A DNA stretch of 64,000 nt, taken from contig NZ_AP025461.1 of assembly GCF_024347315.1 (NCBI RefSeq), forward strand, positions 744,001 through 808,000, written 5' to 3'. The stretch is from Vibrio atlanticus (lineage in GTDB: Bacteria; Pseudomonadota; Gammaproteobacteria; Enterobacterales; Vibrionaceae). Both the position numbers and the translations under genes were made by a program. A model generated the notes under the pieces. The model saw only the letters and a list, made by a program, of their open reading frames with translations, had not been told where the DNA came from and did no database searches. Of the stretch, positions 53,859 through 63,392 are shown one piece after another. Position 1 is the first letter of the stretch. The number at the start of each line of letters is the position of its first letter.

Positions 53859-54912
53859 GGCTTTGTTGCGTAATTCAATGGAACTAAATCAAGAACCTAC
53901 GATCTGATCAGCTATCTCCACTCTCTCTCGTAGTCCTATGCCTAAGCCTCGTTACAAAACAACCAACTGGAAGCAATACAACCAATCACTCATTAACCGA
54001 GGTTCTCTGACCTTTTGGATTGATGAAGAAGCAATAAGCGGGTGGGCGCAAAGCAAACAGAATAAGCGCGGGAGGCCGCGTCGGTTCAGTGATTTAGCTA
54101 TCACGACAGCACTTATGGTCAAACGAGTTTTTTCTATGCCATTGAGAGCGCTTCAAGGATTTATCGACTCGATATTTAGGTTAGATCATGTACCGTTAAG
54201 TTGTCCGCATTACACCTGCATCAGCCGTAGAGCCAAGCAAGTTGAGGTTTCATTTCAGACTAAAGCGAGAGGAGCAATACAGCACCTAGCCATTGATGCT
54301 ACTGGCCTTAAGGTTTATGGCGAAGGTGAATGGAAAGTGAAAAAACACGGGACGGATGGCAAGCGTAGAGTCTGGCGAAAGCTTCATATTGCCGTCGATA
54401 CCAACACTCATGAGATCATTGCCGCCGAGCTAAGTTTATCGACGGTTACAGATGGAGAAGTACTCCCGAACTTACTGAAACAAATACGCCGAAGTATCCT
54501 TGAGGTGTCTGGTGATGGCGCTTACGACACAAGAGCGTGTCACGCTGCTATTAAGATTAAGCGAGCCGTTGTGCTTATTCCCCCACGAGAAGGGGCCGCC
54601 TTCTGGGAGCGTGGTCACCCTCGAAATCTCGCAGTGGGTTGCCAGAAATTATACGGCTCAAACAAGTATTGGAAAGAGCGGTATGGATACCACAAACGTT
54701 CACTCTCAGAAACAGCGATGTATCGAGTTAAACAGTTGCTAGGAGGACGATTGAGCTTAAGAAATTACAATGCCCAGGTGGGTGAAACTTACGCGATGAT
54801 AAAAGCGTTGAACAAGCTTACTGAGTTAGGTATGCCTGAAACTTGTCGTATTGACTAAGAAATACGCGAAATGGGTTGGCTCTATCTCTAAATTCAATTA
54901 CGCAACAAAGCC
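53859..54912 (+). mobile_element. IS903-like (IS5 family) insertion sequence, intact
   Basis: 1054 bp with terminal repeats GGCTTTGTTGCGTAATT at 53859-53875 and the complement ending at 54912. The flanking nine bases (GCTTGACGT left, ACTATTTTT right) differ, so the target duplication expected for this group is absent. The element therefore joins two formerly unconnected sequences: an AraC-type gene on the left and a MARTX gene on the right. A decayed inverted copy lies at 23312-23786. Confidence 0.92.
53938..54858 (+). CDS. IS903-like transposase
   Basis: A 306-residue DDE transposase: first Asp in LAIDATGLKVYGEGEW, second in VSGDGAYDTRACH, Glu in RYGYHKRSLSETAMYR. Full length, probably active. 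Orientation is opposite to the broken copy left of the T6SS. Confidence 0.93.
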   Translation: MPKPRYKTTNWKQYNQSLINRGSLTFWIDEEAISGWAQSKQNKRGRPRRFSDLAITTALMVKRVFSMPLRALQGFIDSIFRLDHVPLSCPHYTCISRRAKQVEVSFQTKARGAIQHLAIDATGLKVYGEGEWKVKKHGTDGKRRVWRKLHIAVDTNTHEIIAAELSLSTVTDGEVLPNLLKQIRRSILEVSGDGAYDTRACHAAIKIKRAVVLIPPREGAAFWERGHPRNLAVGCQKLYGSNKYWKERYGYHKRSLSETAMYRVKQLLGGRLSLRNYNAQVGETYAMIKALNKLTELGMPETCRID

Positions 54913-56115
54913 ACTATTTTTAGTAAAGATAAGCAAACAGAAATGAAGTCGTTAGTGGAAAACCTCAAAGCGAATTTAACTGCTGATCTACTAAACATGA
55001 AAGATCAAACATTTGATTTCCTTCGTAACAGTGGGCACTTATAAGGTGATGGCGATGTTAATGTCTCTTTAGGCAATTACAACTTCAACTGGGGCGGTGA
55101 TGGTAAAGACCTTGGAGCTTACTTAGGCGACAATAATAACTTCTGGGGAGGCCGAGGCGATGACGTCTATTACGCAACCGGAACATCTAATATATTCACC
55201 GGCGGTGAAGGTAATGATATAGGTGTTCTGATGGGGCGTGAAAATATGATGTTTGGTGGTGAAGGCAATGACGTTGCAGTAGTCGCTGGACGAATTAACC
55301 ATGTTTACCTCGGTGCAGGTGATGACCAATCGTTTGTCTTTGGTGAAGGTGGTGAAATTAACACCGGAACCGGCCGTGATTACGTCGTTACATCCGGCAA
55401 CTACAATCGCGTGGATACTGGCGATGATCAAGATTACTCCGTTACGATTGGCAACAACAACCAAGTAGAGTTAGGTGCGGGTAACGATTTTGCTAATGTT
55501 TTTGGCAACTACAATCGTATCAATGCTAACACTGGTAACGATGTGATCAAGTTGATGGGGTATCATGCTGTGTTGAACGGAGGTGAAGGTGATGATCGAC
55601 TGATCGCTGCTGCGATCTCTAAGTATAGCCAGTTCAATGGTGGTGAAGGCCGTGATTTGATGGTATTAGGTGGTTACCAGAATACGTTCAAAGGCGGTAC
55701 TGGCGTTGATAGCTTTGTCGTAAGCGGTGATGTTATTGATAACCTTGTTGAAGATATCCGTAGTGAAGACAAGATTGTGTTCAATGGTATTGATTGGCCA
55801 AAACTATGGTTTGAACGTAGTGGCTATGATCTAACACTTTCTACGTTGCGTAATCTTGAAAACGATACTGATCAAGCTAAGTTTGAGAACATAGGTTCAG
55901 TCACCTTTAGTGATTACTTTAATGGTAATCGCGCTCAAATTGTTATTGCAATGGGTGAAAAAGAGATTGACGGTGAAAGAGAATGTACCACGTTGTCTGA
56001 TAACGCGGTTGATGCATTAGTTCAAGCCATGAGTGGTTTTGCGCCTCAAGTTGGTGACAATGGCTTTATCGACAACCTTGATAGTAAATCTCGTATAGCG
56101 ATTACAACGGCGTAG
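54913..56115 (+). pseudogene. MARTX toxin (rtxA) C-terminal repeat remnant
   Basis: Reads in one frame from the IS edge: KSLVENLKANLTADLL, DQTFDFLRNSGHL, a TAA stop at 55042-55044, then glycine/aspartate repeats (NNFWGGRGDDVYYATGTSN, GGEGNDIGVLMGRENMMFGG, DTGDDQDYSVTIGNNNQVE) and the C-terminal cap to a stop at 56113. The 18-20-residue repeat pattern and the cap are those of Vibrio MARTX toxins. More than nine tenths of the toxin, including all effector domains, is missing, and the stop changes one codon (probably CAA to TAA). A 294-codon frame from 55231 remains but lacks a secretion context. Confidence 0.88.
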
Positions 56116-56332
56116 GCCGATGTTTCTGGAGGAAAAAGCGCTGTTGCATAATTAAAGCGCCATAATTTTAATTTTATTAAAGCCGTCTTCTTTAATTTTA
56201 GTGTCTGATAGAGGTTGATTTTAATTTATTTTTTATTGAATGTAATGTGAGGGGTATATTGAAAACAAAGCCAATTTTAGCCTAGATATTGTGATAAAAT
56301 GTTTTGATATTAAAGTACTTGAGGATTACATA

Positions 56333-56752
56333 TTGCGTAATATAGAAAACACCACACAAAGCCCTGAAGGACAACTTCTTTTACGTACTCTTTCTATGCC
56401 CGCGGACACAAATGCTAATGGTGATATTTTTGGGGGGTGGATCATGTCACAGCTTGATCTAGCTGGAGCTATTTTAGCTCAAGAAATATCTAGAGGACGA
56501 ATCGCGACTGTTTCAGTATCAAGTATCACCTTTAAAAAACCAGTAAAGGTCGGCGATGTAGTTTGTTGTTATGGTGAATGCATTAAAATTGGTAGGACAT
56601 CAATGTCGATTGATTTGGAAGTTTGGGTGAAACCTATTCAAGAGGATAATGTTAATCACCGTTTCCAAGTGTGTGAAGCTACTTTTAATTATGTAGCTAT
56701 AGACTTAAATGGAAAACCGCGGCTGATTCCTAAAAATAATATGGTTGCTTAA
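56333..56752 (+). CDS. Acyl-CoA thioesterase, YciA-like
   Basis: A hotdog-fold thioesterase that hydrolyses acyl-CoAs. LRTLSMPADTNANGDIFGGWIMSQLDLAG carries the catalytic Asp region of the YciA group, followed by ATVSVSSITFKKPVKVGDVV. The start is probably TTG at 56333 (GAGG eight bases upstream; 139 residues, near the 132 of E. coli YciA); a GTG at 56291 would add 14 residues. It lies between the MARTX remnant and an IS200-like element and is AT-rich, so it may be a transferred copy. Confidence 0.82.
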   Translation: MRNIENTTQSPEGQLLLRTLSMPADTNANGDIFGGWIMSQLDLAGAILAQEISRGRIATVSVSSITFKKPVKVGDVVCCYGECIKIGRTSMSIDLEVWVKPIQEDNVNHRFQVCEATFNYVAIDLNGKPRLIPKNNMVA

Positions 56753-56769
56753 ACAAGTTGAGCTTTTAT

Positions 56770-57380
56770 TGGCTCCTCAAAGCCACCGCCTAGGGCGGTG
56801 GTGATTGTTCCTTGAAGTGCCCATGTTAGAAGTAACCTCTTATTCACCACAAGTAAGAGAAAACAACCACATGGGCGATTACAGAAGTTCATCACATGTC
56901 TATTGGCGTTGCAAATACCATATCGTTTGGACTCCAAAGTACACATATAAGATTTTGAAAGGTAGGGAAGGAGCTTTATTGTTCAATCTATATATCGTTC
57001 AATCTATATATTGTGCAATGAAAGACTGCGAGGTTTTAGAATTAAATGTTCAACTAGAACATGTTCATCTTGTTGTTATTGTGCCTCCCAAGTTATCGGT
57101 TTCGAGTTTGTTAGGCTTTTTAAAGGGCCGAACCGCAATTAGACTTTTCAATAAATTTCCACATATACGTAAGAGACTATGGGGAAATCACTTTTGGGCT
57201 AGAGGGTATTTTGTAGATACGGTCGGTGTGAATGAAAAAGTCATTCGCCGATATGTACGACACCAAGATAAGCAGGACATAGAGTATGAACAACAACTGT
57301 AGTTATTGAAGAATTGATAGCGCGGAAGCCCCTTTCTAGGGATGATAAAGCGAAATTGCCTTCTAAGAAGGCGGATATTT
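56770..57380 (+). mobile_element. IS200/IS605-family element, tnpA only
   Basis: Left hairpin CCACCGCC/GGCGGTGG at 56783-56801 and right hairpin GCCTTC/GAAGGC at 57358-57372 followed by a T run bracket one tnpA gene. Subterminal hairpins instead of inverted repeats, and no tnpB, are the features of IS200-type elements. The exact ends are uncertain by about ten bases. Confidence 0.75.
56871..57302 (+). CDS. tnpA: IS200-type Y1 transposase TnpA
   Basis: A 143-residue HUH single-strand transposase. The HUH motif reads HVHLVV, and the catalytic Tyr is expected within ARGYFVDTVG. The N-terminus YRSSSHVYWRCKYHIVWTPKY is typical. The longer frame from 56805 (TTG/ATG region) is less likely than the ATG at 56871. 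It appears complete. Confidence 0.88.
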   Translation: MGDYRSSSHVYWRCKYHIVWTPKYTYKILKGREGALLFNLYIVQSIYCAMKDCEVLELNVQLEHVHLVVIVPPKLSVSSLLGFLKGRTAIRLFNKFPHIRKRLWGNHFWARGYFVDTVGVNEKVIRRYVRHQDKQDIEYEQQL

Positions 57381-57495
57381 TTTCAGTCTTGCATTGTAAA
57401 GGGGTCAAGGAAATGGGCATGGCTTAGACCATAAATATAATGAACCAAATGTTTGTCTGCCCATTAGGTTTTCGGGCAGACAATTAGCTTAATTT

Positions 57496-59001
57496 TTAAA
57501 AGAAGCCTAAAGGATTAACACTGTGGCTAACGATGATATTTTTAGTGTTCTGGTAGTGGTCTAGCATCATTTTGTGTGTTTCTCTACCAATCCCGGACTT
57601 TTTATAGCCGCCAAACGCAGCGTGAGCAGGGTAAGCATGGTAGCAGTTAACCCAAATTCGCCCAGCTTGTATATTTTTCGCCATATGTGAAATCAGATTG
57701 TTGTCACGTGTCCATACTCCAGCACCTAAGCCATACTCAGTATCGTTGGCGATTGCCAGAGCTTCTTCAGTGTCCTTAAATGTCGTAACAGCAACGACTG
57801 GGCCAAAAATCTCTTCTTGGAAAATACGCATATCGTTAGTTCCTTTGAAGAGGGTAGGCTCGACAAAGTAACCATTGTCTTCATTGCTGTTACCACCAAT
57901 AAGTAATTCGGCACCTTCTTCATGACCAAGAGCTATGTATTTGCGAATTTTGTCAAATTGCTCTTGTGACACCTGTGAACCAACTTGTGTGTCGGTATCG
58001 AGTGGGTTTCCTTGTTGGATCGTTTTCATGCGAGTTTGCAAACGTGAAATGAAGCGATCGTAAATTGATTCATGAATCAAAACTCGAGAAGGACACGTGC
58101 AGACTTCACCTTGATTGAAAAAAGCTAACAAGACACCTTCGATACACTTATCAAGGTAACTGTCTTCGTGATCAAATATATCAGCCATAAAAATATTTGG
58201 AGATTTACCACCTAGCTCGACTGTTGACGGAATTAGGTTCTCAGCGGCACACTTCAGAATATGCTGTCCAACTTCTGTAGAGCCAGTAAAGGCTACTTTA
58301 GCAATCTTTTTATGTGTAGCAAGTGCTTGACCTGCTTCTGAACCATAGCCATTTACGACATTGATTACACCGGCAGGGACTAGATCTTCGATGAGCTCCA
58401 TCAATACTAAGATTGACGCAGGAGTTTGTTCCGCTGGTTTTAATACCACGCAGCAGCCAGCAGCCAGCGCGGGTGCCAGCTTCCAAGCGGCCATTAAGAG
58501 TGGGAAGTTCCATGGGATAATTTGTCCTACAACACCAACAGGTTCTGGGAAGTGGTAGGTCATGGTTTGTGAATCTAGTTCCGCAGCGGAACCTTCTTGA
58601 GCTCTAATGCATCCAGCAAAATAGCGGAAATGGTCGACAACGAGTGGAATATCAGCGGCGAGAGTCTCGCGAATAGGTTTCCCATTGTCCCATGTTTCAG
58701 TAATAGCAAGCATCTCAAGATTGTTCTCAATACGCTCAGCTATCTTTAATAATATGTTTGAACGCTCAGTGACTGATGTTGAAGCCCAGTCATTTTTCGC
58801 ATTGTGCGCAAAATTAACTGCCAAATCGATGTCTTCTTGAGTCGAAGCTGGAATTTCACAAATTACAGAATGGTTGATTGGAGAGGTATTAGTAAAATAT
58901 TTTCCATGTTTCGGTGCTACCCATGCCCCTCCTATGAAGTTTTGATACTGCGGCTTGAAATCGACAATCGAATTTTCAGTTCCTGGTTGTGCATATAACA
59001 T
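57496..59001 (-). CDS. NAD(P)+-dependent aldehyde dehydrogenase (AldB/ExaC type)
   Basis: Oxidises aldehydes, most likely acetaldehyde, to the acid. A 501-residue enzyme with the family landmarks [41 protein letters not shown] (catalytic Glu) and [12 protein letters not shown] (catalytic Cys), [10 protein letters not shown] and the C-terminal [13 protein letters not shown]. It has the two adjacent Cys residues (CTC) seen in AldB/ExaC proteins. Divergent from the orphan pair at 59379 with a 377-bp gap. Confidence 0.93.
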   Translation of the reverse strand: MLYAQPGTENSIVDFKPQYQNFIGGAWVAPKHGKYFTNTSPINHSVICEIPASTQEDIDLAVNFAHNAKNDWASTSVTERSNILLKIAERIENNLEMLAITETWDNGKPIRETLAADIPLVVDHFRYFAGCIRAQEGSAAELDSQTMTYHFPEPVGVVGQIIPWNFPLLMAAWKLAPALAAGCCVVLKPAEQTPASILVLMELIEDLVPAGVINVVNGYGSEAGQALATHKKIAKVAFTGSTEVGQHILKCAAENLIPSTVELGGKSPNIFMADIFDHEDSYLDKCIEGVLLAFFNQGEVCTCPSRVLIHESIYDRFISRLQTRMKTIQQGNPLDTDTQVGSQVSQEQFDKIRKYIALGHEEGAELLIGGNSNEDNGYFVEPTLFKGTNDMRIFQEEIFGPVVAVTTFKDTEEALAIANDTEYGLGAGVWTRDNNLISHMAKNIQAGRIWVNCYHAYPAHAAFGGYKKSGIGRETHKMMLDHYQNTKNIIVSHSVNPLGFF

Positions 59002-59378
59002 TTTCAGTTCCTTTTTTTAGATTCTGTGCGTTATTATCCACCCGCACATGAAAAATAAAATAAGCAACTTCAACCATAAGTTAAGCTAGAATAAAAATAG
59101 CCATACTAAATCAATGGTTTATATGTTAACCGTGAAACTAAAAGTCTTGAATGCTTAGGGTATATGTCTTTTTTCTAATGAATTTCATTTTAATATGCTA
59201 GTCCTATCAATGTAAATAGAACGCTATCATTACCAATATAGTAACCAAATAGGACATATATATCTGATATTATGGACGTAATAATGGTGTTATTTTTATA
59301 ACCACATGATATTTGGTTGGTTTGTTTTATTGGTGCAATTGGTTTCACTGTTTTATTTTAAACATATAACGTTAACAT
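59002..59378. other. AT-rich divergent intergenic region
   Basis: 377 bp between the aldehyde dehydrogenase and the divergent orphan operon. No gene seen. Strongly AT-rich with many TATAAT-like sequences, so promoters for both directions are likely but cannot be placed with confidence. Much AT-richer than the T6SS region. Confidence 0.5.
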
Positions 59379-59774
59379 ATGAAGAACAAGAACAATGAAC
59401 TAGAGGAATATAAAGTGTATCAAGAATTGAGCCAACTGTTAGATGACATTGGATATGCATTTGATAAGCATGAGCTGAAGATATGTACTATCAGAGCTCA
59501 AAAAAACAAAGTAATAAAAGCGATGATTGTAAAGGCAAAAGAACTAAATTTTGATATTTCGTCAAATCTATCGAAAAGTGTCTTGTCAGCGATAGTTAGT
59601 CAGGAAGACATTAACGAGCAACAAGCGATTGACGTTTTGACGAAGTATGTAATTAGCGACAATATAATTCAAAGAGAAATGAGAGAGAGCCTTTTCCTTG
59701 CTGCGATGAGGGAAAGCGAAGAGTTTCATATTGTTATGCTATTGAATGGAGAGGGGGTAAATCGTGTTATCTGA
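59379..59774 (+). CDS. Small protein of unknown function, first of a pair
   Basis: A 131-residue, mostly helical, charged protein without signal peptide or membrane segment. I do not recognise the family. The AT content matches the right end of the window. It is divergent from the aldehyde dehydrogenase and overlaps the following gene by 11 bases, so the two products are probably made together and may interact. A regulatory or toxin-antitoxin role is possible but unsupported. Confidence 0.55.
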   Translation: MKNKNNELEEYKVYQELSQLLDDIGYAFDKHELKICTIRAQKNKVIKAMIVKAKELNFDISSNLSKSVLSAIVSQEDINEQQAIDVLTKYVISDNIIQREMRESLFLAAMRESEEFHIVMLLNGEGVNRVI

Positions 59775-60021
59775 AGAAATGCTTTATGAAAGAACCAAAG
59801 AAGCGCTGCGATGCGCACGCTTGCTTGAGCTTGATACATCCAAACAATTTATTAGAACATGTTTGAGTGCTTGTGTGGCTGATAAGCGTATTCATATTAA
59901 CAATATTGGTGAGGTATTAAGCCATTCAATTGCTTATCCGAGTAAATTATTAGCAGGTGCATATGAATCCAGTGAACTTCATCGGTCCATAACCCCTGTC
60001 TTAGAAAAACTCTCTCAATAG
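59764..60021 (+). CDS. Small protein of unknown function, second of a pair
   Basis: An 85-residue helical protein (LSEEMLYERTKEALRCARLLELDTSKQ at the start). The GTG start at 59764 is preceded by GAGAGGGGGT at the right distance, lying inside the upstream gene, so translation is coupled. No family recognised. Confidence 0.6.
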   Translation: MLSEEMLYERTKEALRCARLLELDTSKQFIRTCLSACVADKRIHINNIGEVLSHSIAYPSKLLAGAYESSELHRSITPVLEKLSQ

Positions 60022-60434
60022 TATTTGTCTGAGTGGCAAAAATGTCACATCAAAAGTAGTTGCTTGGGCCTGATCTGGCAGTCATTATTTTTTAAGCGAT
60101 GTTTGTCAGATTGAACCTAAGGCTGAACTTTTTACGGTTTACGAGCTAACAGTGTATCTAGTGAATGTTAGTTGCCACTTTTTATCCACATGATTACTCG
60201 CCCTGAATTTTATAATCAATACGTGTTTTGACTCACCAAGATCGTCATCGTTTATTTCTTGCATGTAAATTAGTCGACTTTGTTTTTGTTTCGCTTTTCT
60301 TTCCCTTGTGGTATGTCGTTGAACGCTTGCAGATACAAGCGTAGGCGGAGAGACATCAGCTTTATTATTTTTCAATCCAAGTGAATAACTCCCTCTTCTA
60401 GCTAAGGGCTTAGGTCCAGTTAGAATTAAGGTGC
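60022..60434. other. Gene-poor stretch with one doubtful small frame
   Basis: 413 bp. A minus-strand frame (60139-60375, 78 residues from a TTG, very basic with QRHTTRERKAKQKQSRL) remains open upstream to the stop region of the AraC gene, but has no ribosome site and no recognised similarity. I do not call it as a gene. Confidence 0.35.
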
Positions 60435-61415
60435 TTAAATCTCACAAGCCTGTGTCGTTTTGCGATATTCTGTGGGCGTCATGTCGTAAAATTTTTTAAA
60501 CAGCGACCTAAAATGGTTTGTGTCACTGTAACCAACTTGCTGGGATATTTGTTCTATGTTTAAGCTGGTAGTGTCCAGCTTGTCTCTCGCTAATGCCACT
60601 CTAATACGTTGTATGTAGCTCATTGGAGATTCGCCAGTTGCTGCTTTGAAGCGACGTTTCATTTGCCTTTCACTCAAAAAACTTTTCTCTGCACACATAG
60701 CGACAGATAGCCTGCTTGGGTCTTCATTGTGCATCCACTCTTGTAACCGATCAATCAAACTGTCGCTATGTTGATGGTATTGAGCAAAGCTCGTTAAACA
60801 AATTCGCTTAATTTTTGAAACATCACCTCCTAAGTACTGTTCACATTTAATTCTTTGGGCCGTGCCTAACAAAGCATCAATTAACAAAATTGTTGCAGCA
60901 AAGTATTCTTTAATGCCGGAGGTGCAAATATATCGGTCATCATGAGTTATTTTCAAGTGTGGTTTGAATTTTACTTGGGGGAATTGATTTCGAAAATCTT
61001 CAGCATATACCCAATGTGTAGTTGCGCTTCGTTTGTTTAAAACCCCAAGTTCAGCCAGAAGAAATGTCCCCGTACATAAAGAGAGAACAAATTCACACTG
61101 CGTAATTTGTTTTTTTAGCCAATATTTAACCTCTTTGGGTAAGATATAAGACCCCTTATTTATGTTACCACAAGCACCTATTATTAAAATGTCGGTATAT
61201 TCGACGGATTCCCAATGCGTACTACTGTTAATTGTTAGCCCCCCTAAGAATTGAGTCGGCCCCCCTGTGACTGATACATAACTGACCTGTGGCGCTGGTA
61301 ATCCTGCTTGCATTGAAGCAATTGTCAGCATTTCGATTGGTCCCGAAATTGCTGTGATCGGGCTTCCTTCTAACAAGAGTGCAGTAATCTTTAAAGGTTC
61401 TCTTTTTCTGATCAT
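60435..61415 (-). CDS. AraC-family regulator with DJ-1/PfpI-like domain (GlxA/FtrA type)
   Basis: A transcriptional activator of about 326 residues from ATG 61415 (MIRKREPLKITALL); an in-frame ATG at 61463 would give 342. The N-terminal class I glutamine-amidotransferase-like domain carries the nucleophile-elbow region VLSLCTGTFLLAELG. Two C-terminal helix-turn-helix motifs follow (FLSERQMKRRFKAATGESP, IEQISQQVGYSDTNHF). The GlxA group often responds to small nitrogen metabolites. A truncated close paralog lies at 53326. The target is unknown; the divergent side holds no gene close by. Confidence 0.88.
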   Translation of the reverse strand: MIRKREPLKITALLLEGSPITAISGPIEMLTIASMQAGLPAPQVSYVSVTGGPTQFLGGLTINSSTHWESVEYTDILIIGACGNINKGSYILPKEVKYWLKKQITQCEFVLSLCTGTFLLAELGVLNKRSATTHWVYAEDFRNQFPQVKFKPHLKITHDDRYICTSGIKEYFAATILLIDALLGTAQRIKCEQYLGGDVSKIKRICLTSFAQYHQHSDSLIDRLQEWMHNEDPSRLSVAMCAEKSFLSERQMKRRFKAATGESPMSYIQRIRVALARDKLDTTSLNIEQISQQVGYSDTNHFRSLFKKFYDMTPTEYRKTTQACEI

Positions 61416-61620
61416 GAGTATTACGTTTCTCAAACATGTCCTATTTGCTAGTACTATGTCCATAAACCCTTAAGAACACTAATAAACAAATCCGATATTT
61501 AAATTACTCGTCATTAGATTGATTTTAAATGAATAAATTAAGTTGTTGATATTTATATGTTTATAATCAACATGTTTGGTTATAACTAAATGTGTTGATG
61601 ATTTAGGTTAATTACTCTAA

Positions 61621-62100
61621 TTAATCGGCCGTGATACACTGGACACTGCCGGTCAATAAACTGGAATAACAGAAAATATACTTATCTTGGTATAAGGTCT
61701 GGAAAAATTGTTCCGATGAATTATCAATCAAGTGTGCTTCAGTGAAATCAAGTTCTGTTGAGGGAGTGTAGTTTGCGCTACGTAGCGCGTTGGTTGTCGA
61801 AAAGAGGTCTGCACCCCAGAAATAAACGGAGTAATAGATGTTGAGGGCTTTGTTTTTGCCTTCGGATAATAAGCTACAGTGTGCATCGTGAACTCCTCCC
61901 CACAGATGATCTACCGTAATCACTTCTTTGAACGAGTCGACTTCAAATGTTGTATATGTACGACCATGAGAAAATAACATGGTGTTGTTTCGACCATCTA
62001 AGAATGGAGGGTGATTGAGAGTATTTATCCAGGAGATAAGCGTAATGACGAGTGTATTTGCTAAGACCAGAAAAACAATGGCTTTACTGACATTGTTCAT
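61621..62100 (-). CDS. Periplasmic partner of a ToxR/VtrA-type regulator (second pair)
   Basis: A 159-residue inner-membrane protein with one N-terminal helix (about 8-26) and a periplasmic domain of about 125 residues with several Cys (FCYSSLLTGSVQC at the end). It overlaps the regulator gene by 17 bases. Size, topology and position match VtrC, TcpH or ToxS, partners that stabilise the regulator and, for VtrC, form a bile-salt-binding barrel with it. The ligand here is unknown. Confidence 0.75.
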   Translation of the reverse strand: MNNVSKAIVFLVLANTLVITLISWINTLNHPPFLDGRNNTMLFSHGRTYTTFEVDSFKEVITVDHLWGGVHDAHCSLLSEGKNKALNIYYSVYFWGADLFSTTNALRSANYTPSTELDFTEAHLIDNSSEQFFQTLYQDKYIFCYSSLLTGSVQCITAD

Positions 62101-62881
62101 TAATTTCCTCTCTTACTTGCTCGATTGAATAGTCTCGGGAAAAACTAAAATTCATTGTGTTGTGTTCATGTAAATTATTAGGTTGATAAACACACGATAC
62201 ATAGAGTTGCTCAGGGTTTTCAGAAATATAGAGCATACGTAAGTCACTTGAGTATCTCCCTTTGAGGTCATTGAAACGTTTATCTCCATTTTTAGTATCA
62301 GTAAAATAGTACGTTACGCCCAAATGTTCACGTTGGTTCCATTGAATACGATCTGTGGTGCTATTGTAATATATGATCCGCGTTAACCAAGTGAGACTAA
62401 CTAAAAATAATAGTGAGAGAGTCAATAGAATGAATCTTTGAAGGTATTGTAGATGGGCCGATAGACTGGTCTTCTCATGGTCTTGAGGTTGGAGAGTGTC
62501 TGGGATTATTTCTGAACTAGGTGTTGATGAGTTGTTTTGTTCAAGAACTATTGGTACCTCAAGGCTTATTATGTTGCTTACCAGTAAATAACCATGCTTT
62601 GGGACTGTTTTTATAATATTTTGTTGTCGACCATTGTCACCTAAAGCTATACGTAGGTGGGCTATAGACTGAGTTAAACTAGCTTGCGAGACGACTCGCC
62701 CTGGCCAAGCCACGTCGATTAAGGTACTTTTTAAAACGGTTTCTCCTTGATTTTTACATAAAAGCTCTAAAATTTTACAATCTGTAGAGTGCAATTTTTT
62801 GCTCTCCCCATTACTTTGGTTAGTTAGCTGGCGCCTAAGGGTTGGATTAAATATCCACATGCTATGTTGTTTTCTTGTCAT
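62084..62881 (-). CDS. Membrane-bound ToxR/VtrA-type transcriptional regulator (second pair)
   Basis: A one-component regulator that spans the inner membrane. From ATG 62881 it has about 265 residues: OmpR-type winged helix (about residues 15-105, with LLCKNQGETVLKSTLIDVAWPG, VVSQASLTQSIAHLRIALGD, IIKTVPKHGYLLV), one transmembrane helix (FILLTLSLLFLVSLTWL) and a periplasmic domain of about 80 residues. The frame is open to ATG 62920, but 62881 or 62860 fit the domain better. Overlaps its partner gene at 62100 and the preceding gene near 62862. Confidence 0.85.
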   Translation of the reverse strand: MTRKQHSMWIFNPTLRRQLTNQSNGESKKLHSTDCKILELLCKNQGETVLKSTLIDVAWPGRVVSQASLTQSIAHLRIALGDNGRQQNIIKTVPKHGYLLVSNIISLEVPIVLEQNNSSTPSSEIIPDTLQPQDHEKTSLSAHLQYLQRFILLTLSLLFLVSLTWLTRIIYYNSTTDRIQWNQREHLGVTYYFTDTKNGDKRFNDLKGRYSSDLRMLYISENPEQLYVSCVYQPNNLHEHNTMNFSFSRDYSIEQVREEINEQCQ

Positions 62882-63392
62882 TGACGTCAATTTTTTCTTT
62901 ATTTTTAGATATATTGACACATTGAACTGAGCTGTTCGACAGTTGGATGTAACAATATTGGTGGGAGGTTTCTAACAAAGTTTGAAAATTTTCTTCGCCG
63001 CCATCAAAGAGCACATGTTGCTCTGGTAAATCAAAATATTCTGTTTCTGGAGAGTTAACCAGTTGATTTATATATTTTATGGAATAAATGGATTTCGGCC
63101 AAAAGGTAATAAGGAATTGTGTGTCCAGTTTTTTTCCATTGTCGAAATGGATAGAAGCCAGTAATAGAAATCGGTTCCATAGATAAGGTTTTAAGTGATA
63201 GTCGATTTTTCTGTATTTATTGTCTCCCATTTGCTCACCGTAAGTCAGAACCGTTTTACTTATTTGGGTATTAACGTTTTGAGCAAAACTAGGAATAAAC
63301 GATGCATTGAGAAAAATTTGAATAGGAAACAAGGCAAGTAAAAAGACAACGCTGAGCAAATAGTGTTTATTGGCATTTTTGTACAATATCAT
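62862..63392 (-). CDS. Periplasmic partner of a ToxR/VtrA-type regulator (first pair)
   Basis: A 176-residue protein with an N-terminal membrane helix (about 11-30) and a periplasmic domain ending YCYIQLSNSSVQCVNISKN, which has the same Cys spacing as the end of the partner at 61621 (FCYSSLLTGSVQC). The two partners are thus distant paralogs. It overlaps the regulator gene at its 5' end by 26 bases and the next regulator at its 3' end. Confidence 0.75.
   Translation of the reverse strand: MILYKNANKHYLLSVVFLLALFPIQIFLNASFIPSFAQNVNTQISKTVLTYGEQMGDNKYRKIDYHLKPYLWNRFLLLASIHFDNGKKLDTQFLITFWPKSIYSIKYINQLVNSPETEYFDLPEQHVLFDGGEENFQTLLETSHQYCYIQLSNSSVQCVNISKNKEKIDVNDKKTT

Noticed and set aside
55231..56115. 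Independent 294-residue RTX protein
   Set aside because: The same frame continues upstream with MARTX sequence to the IS edge, interrupted by one stop; it is the tail of a truncated gene.
60139..60375. 78-residue minus-strand gene
   Set aside because: It starts with TTG, has no ribosome site, and no recognisable domain; the open frame could be chance.
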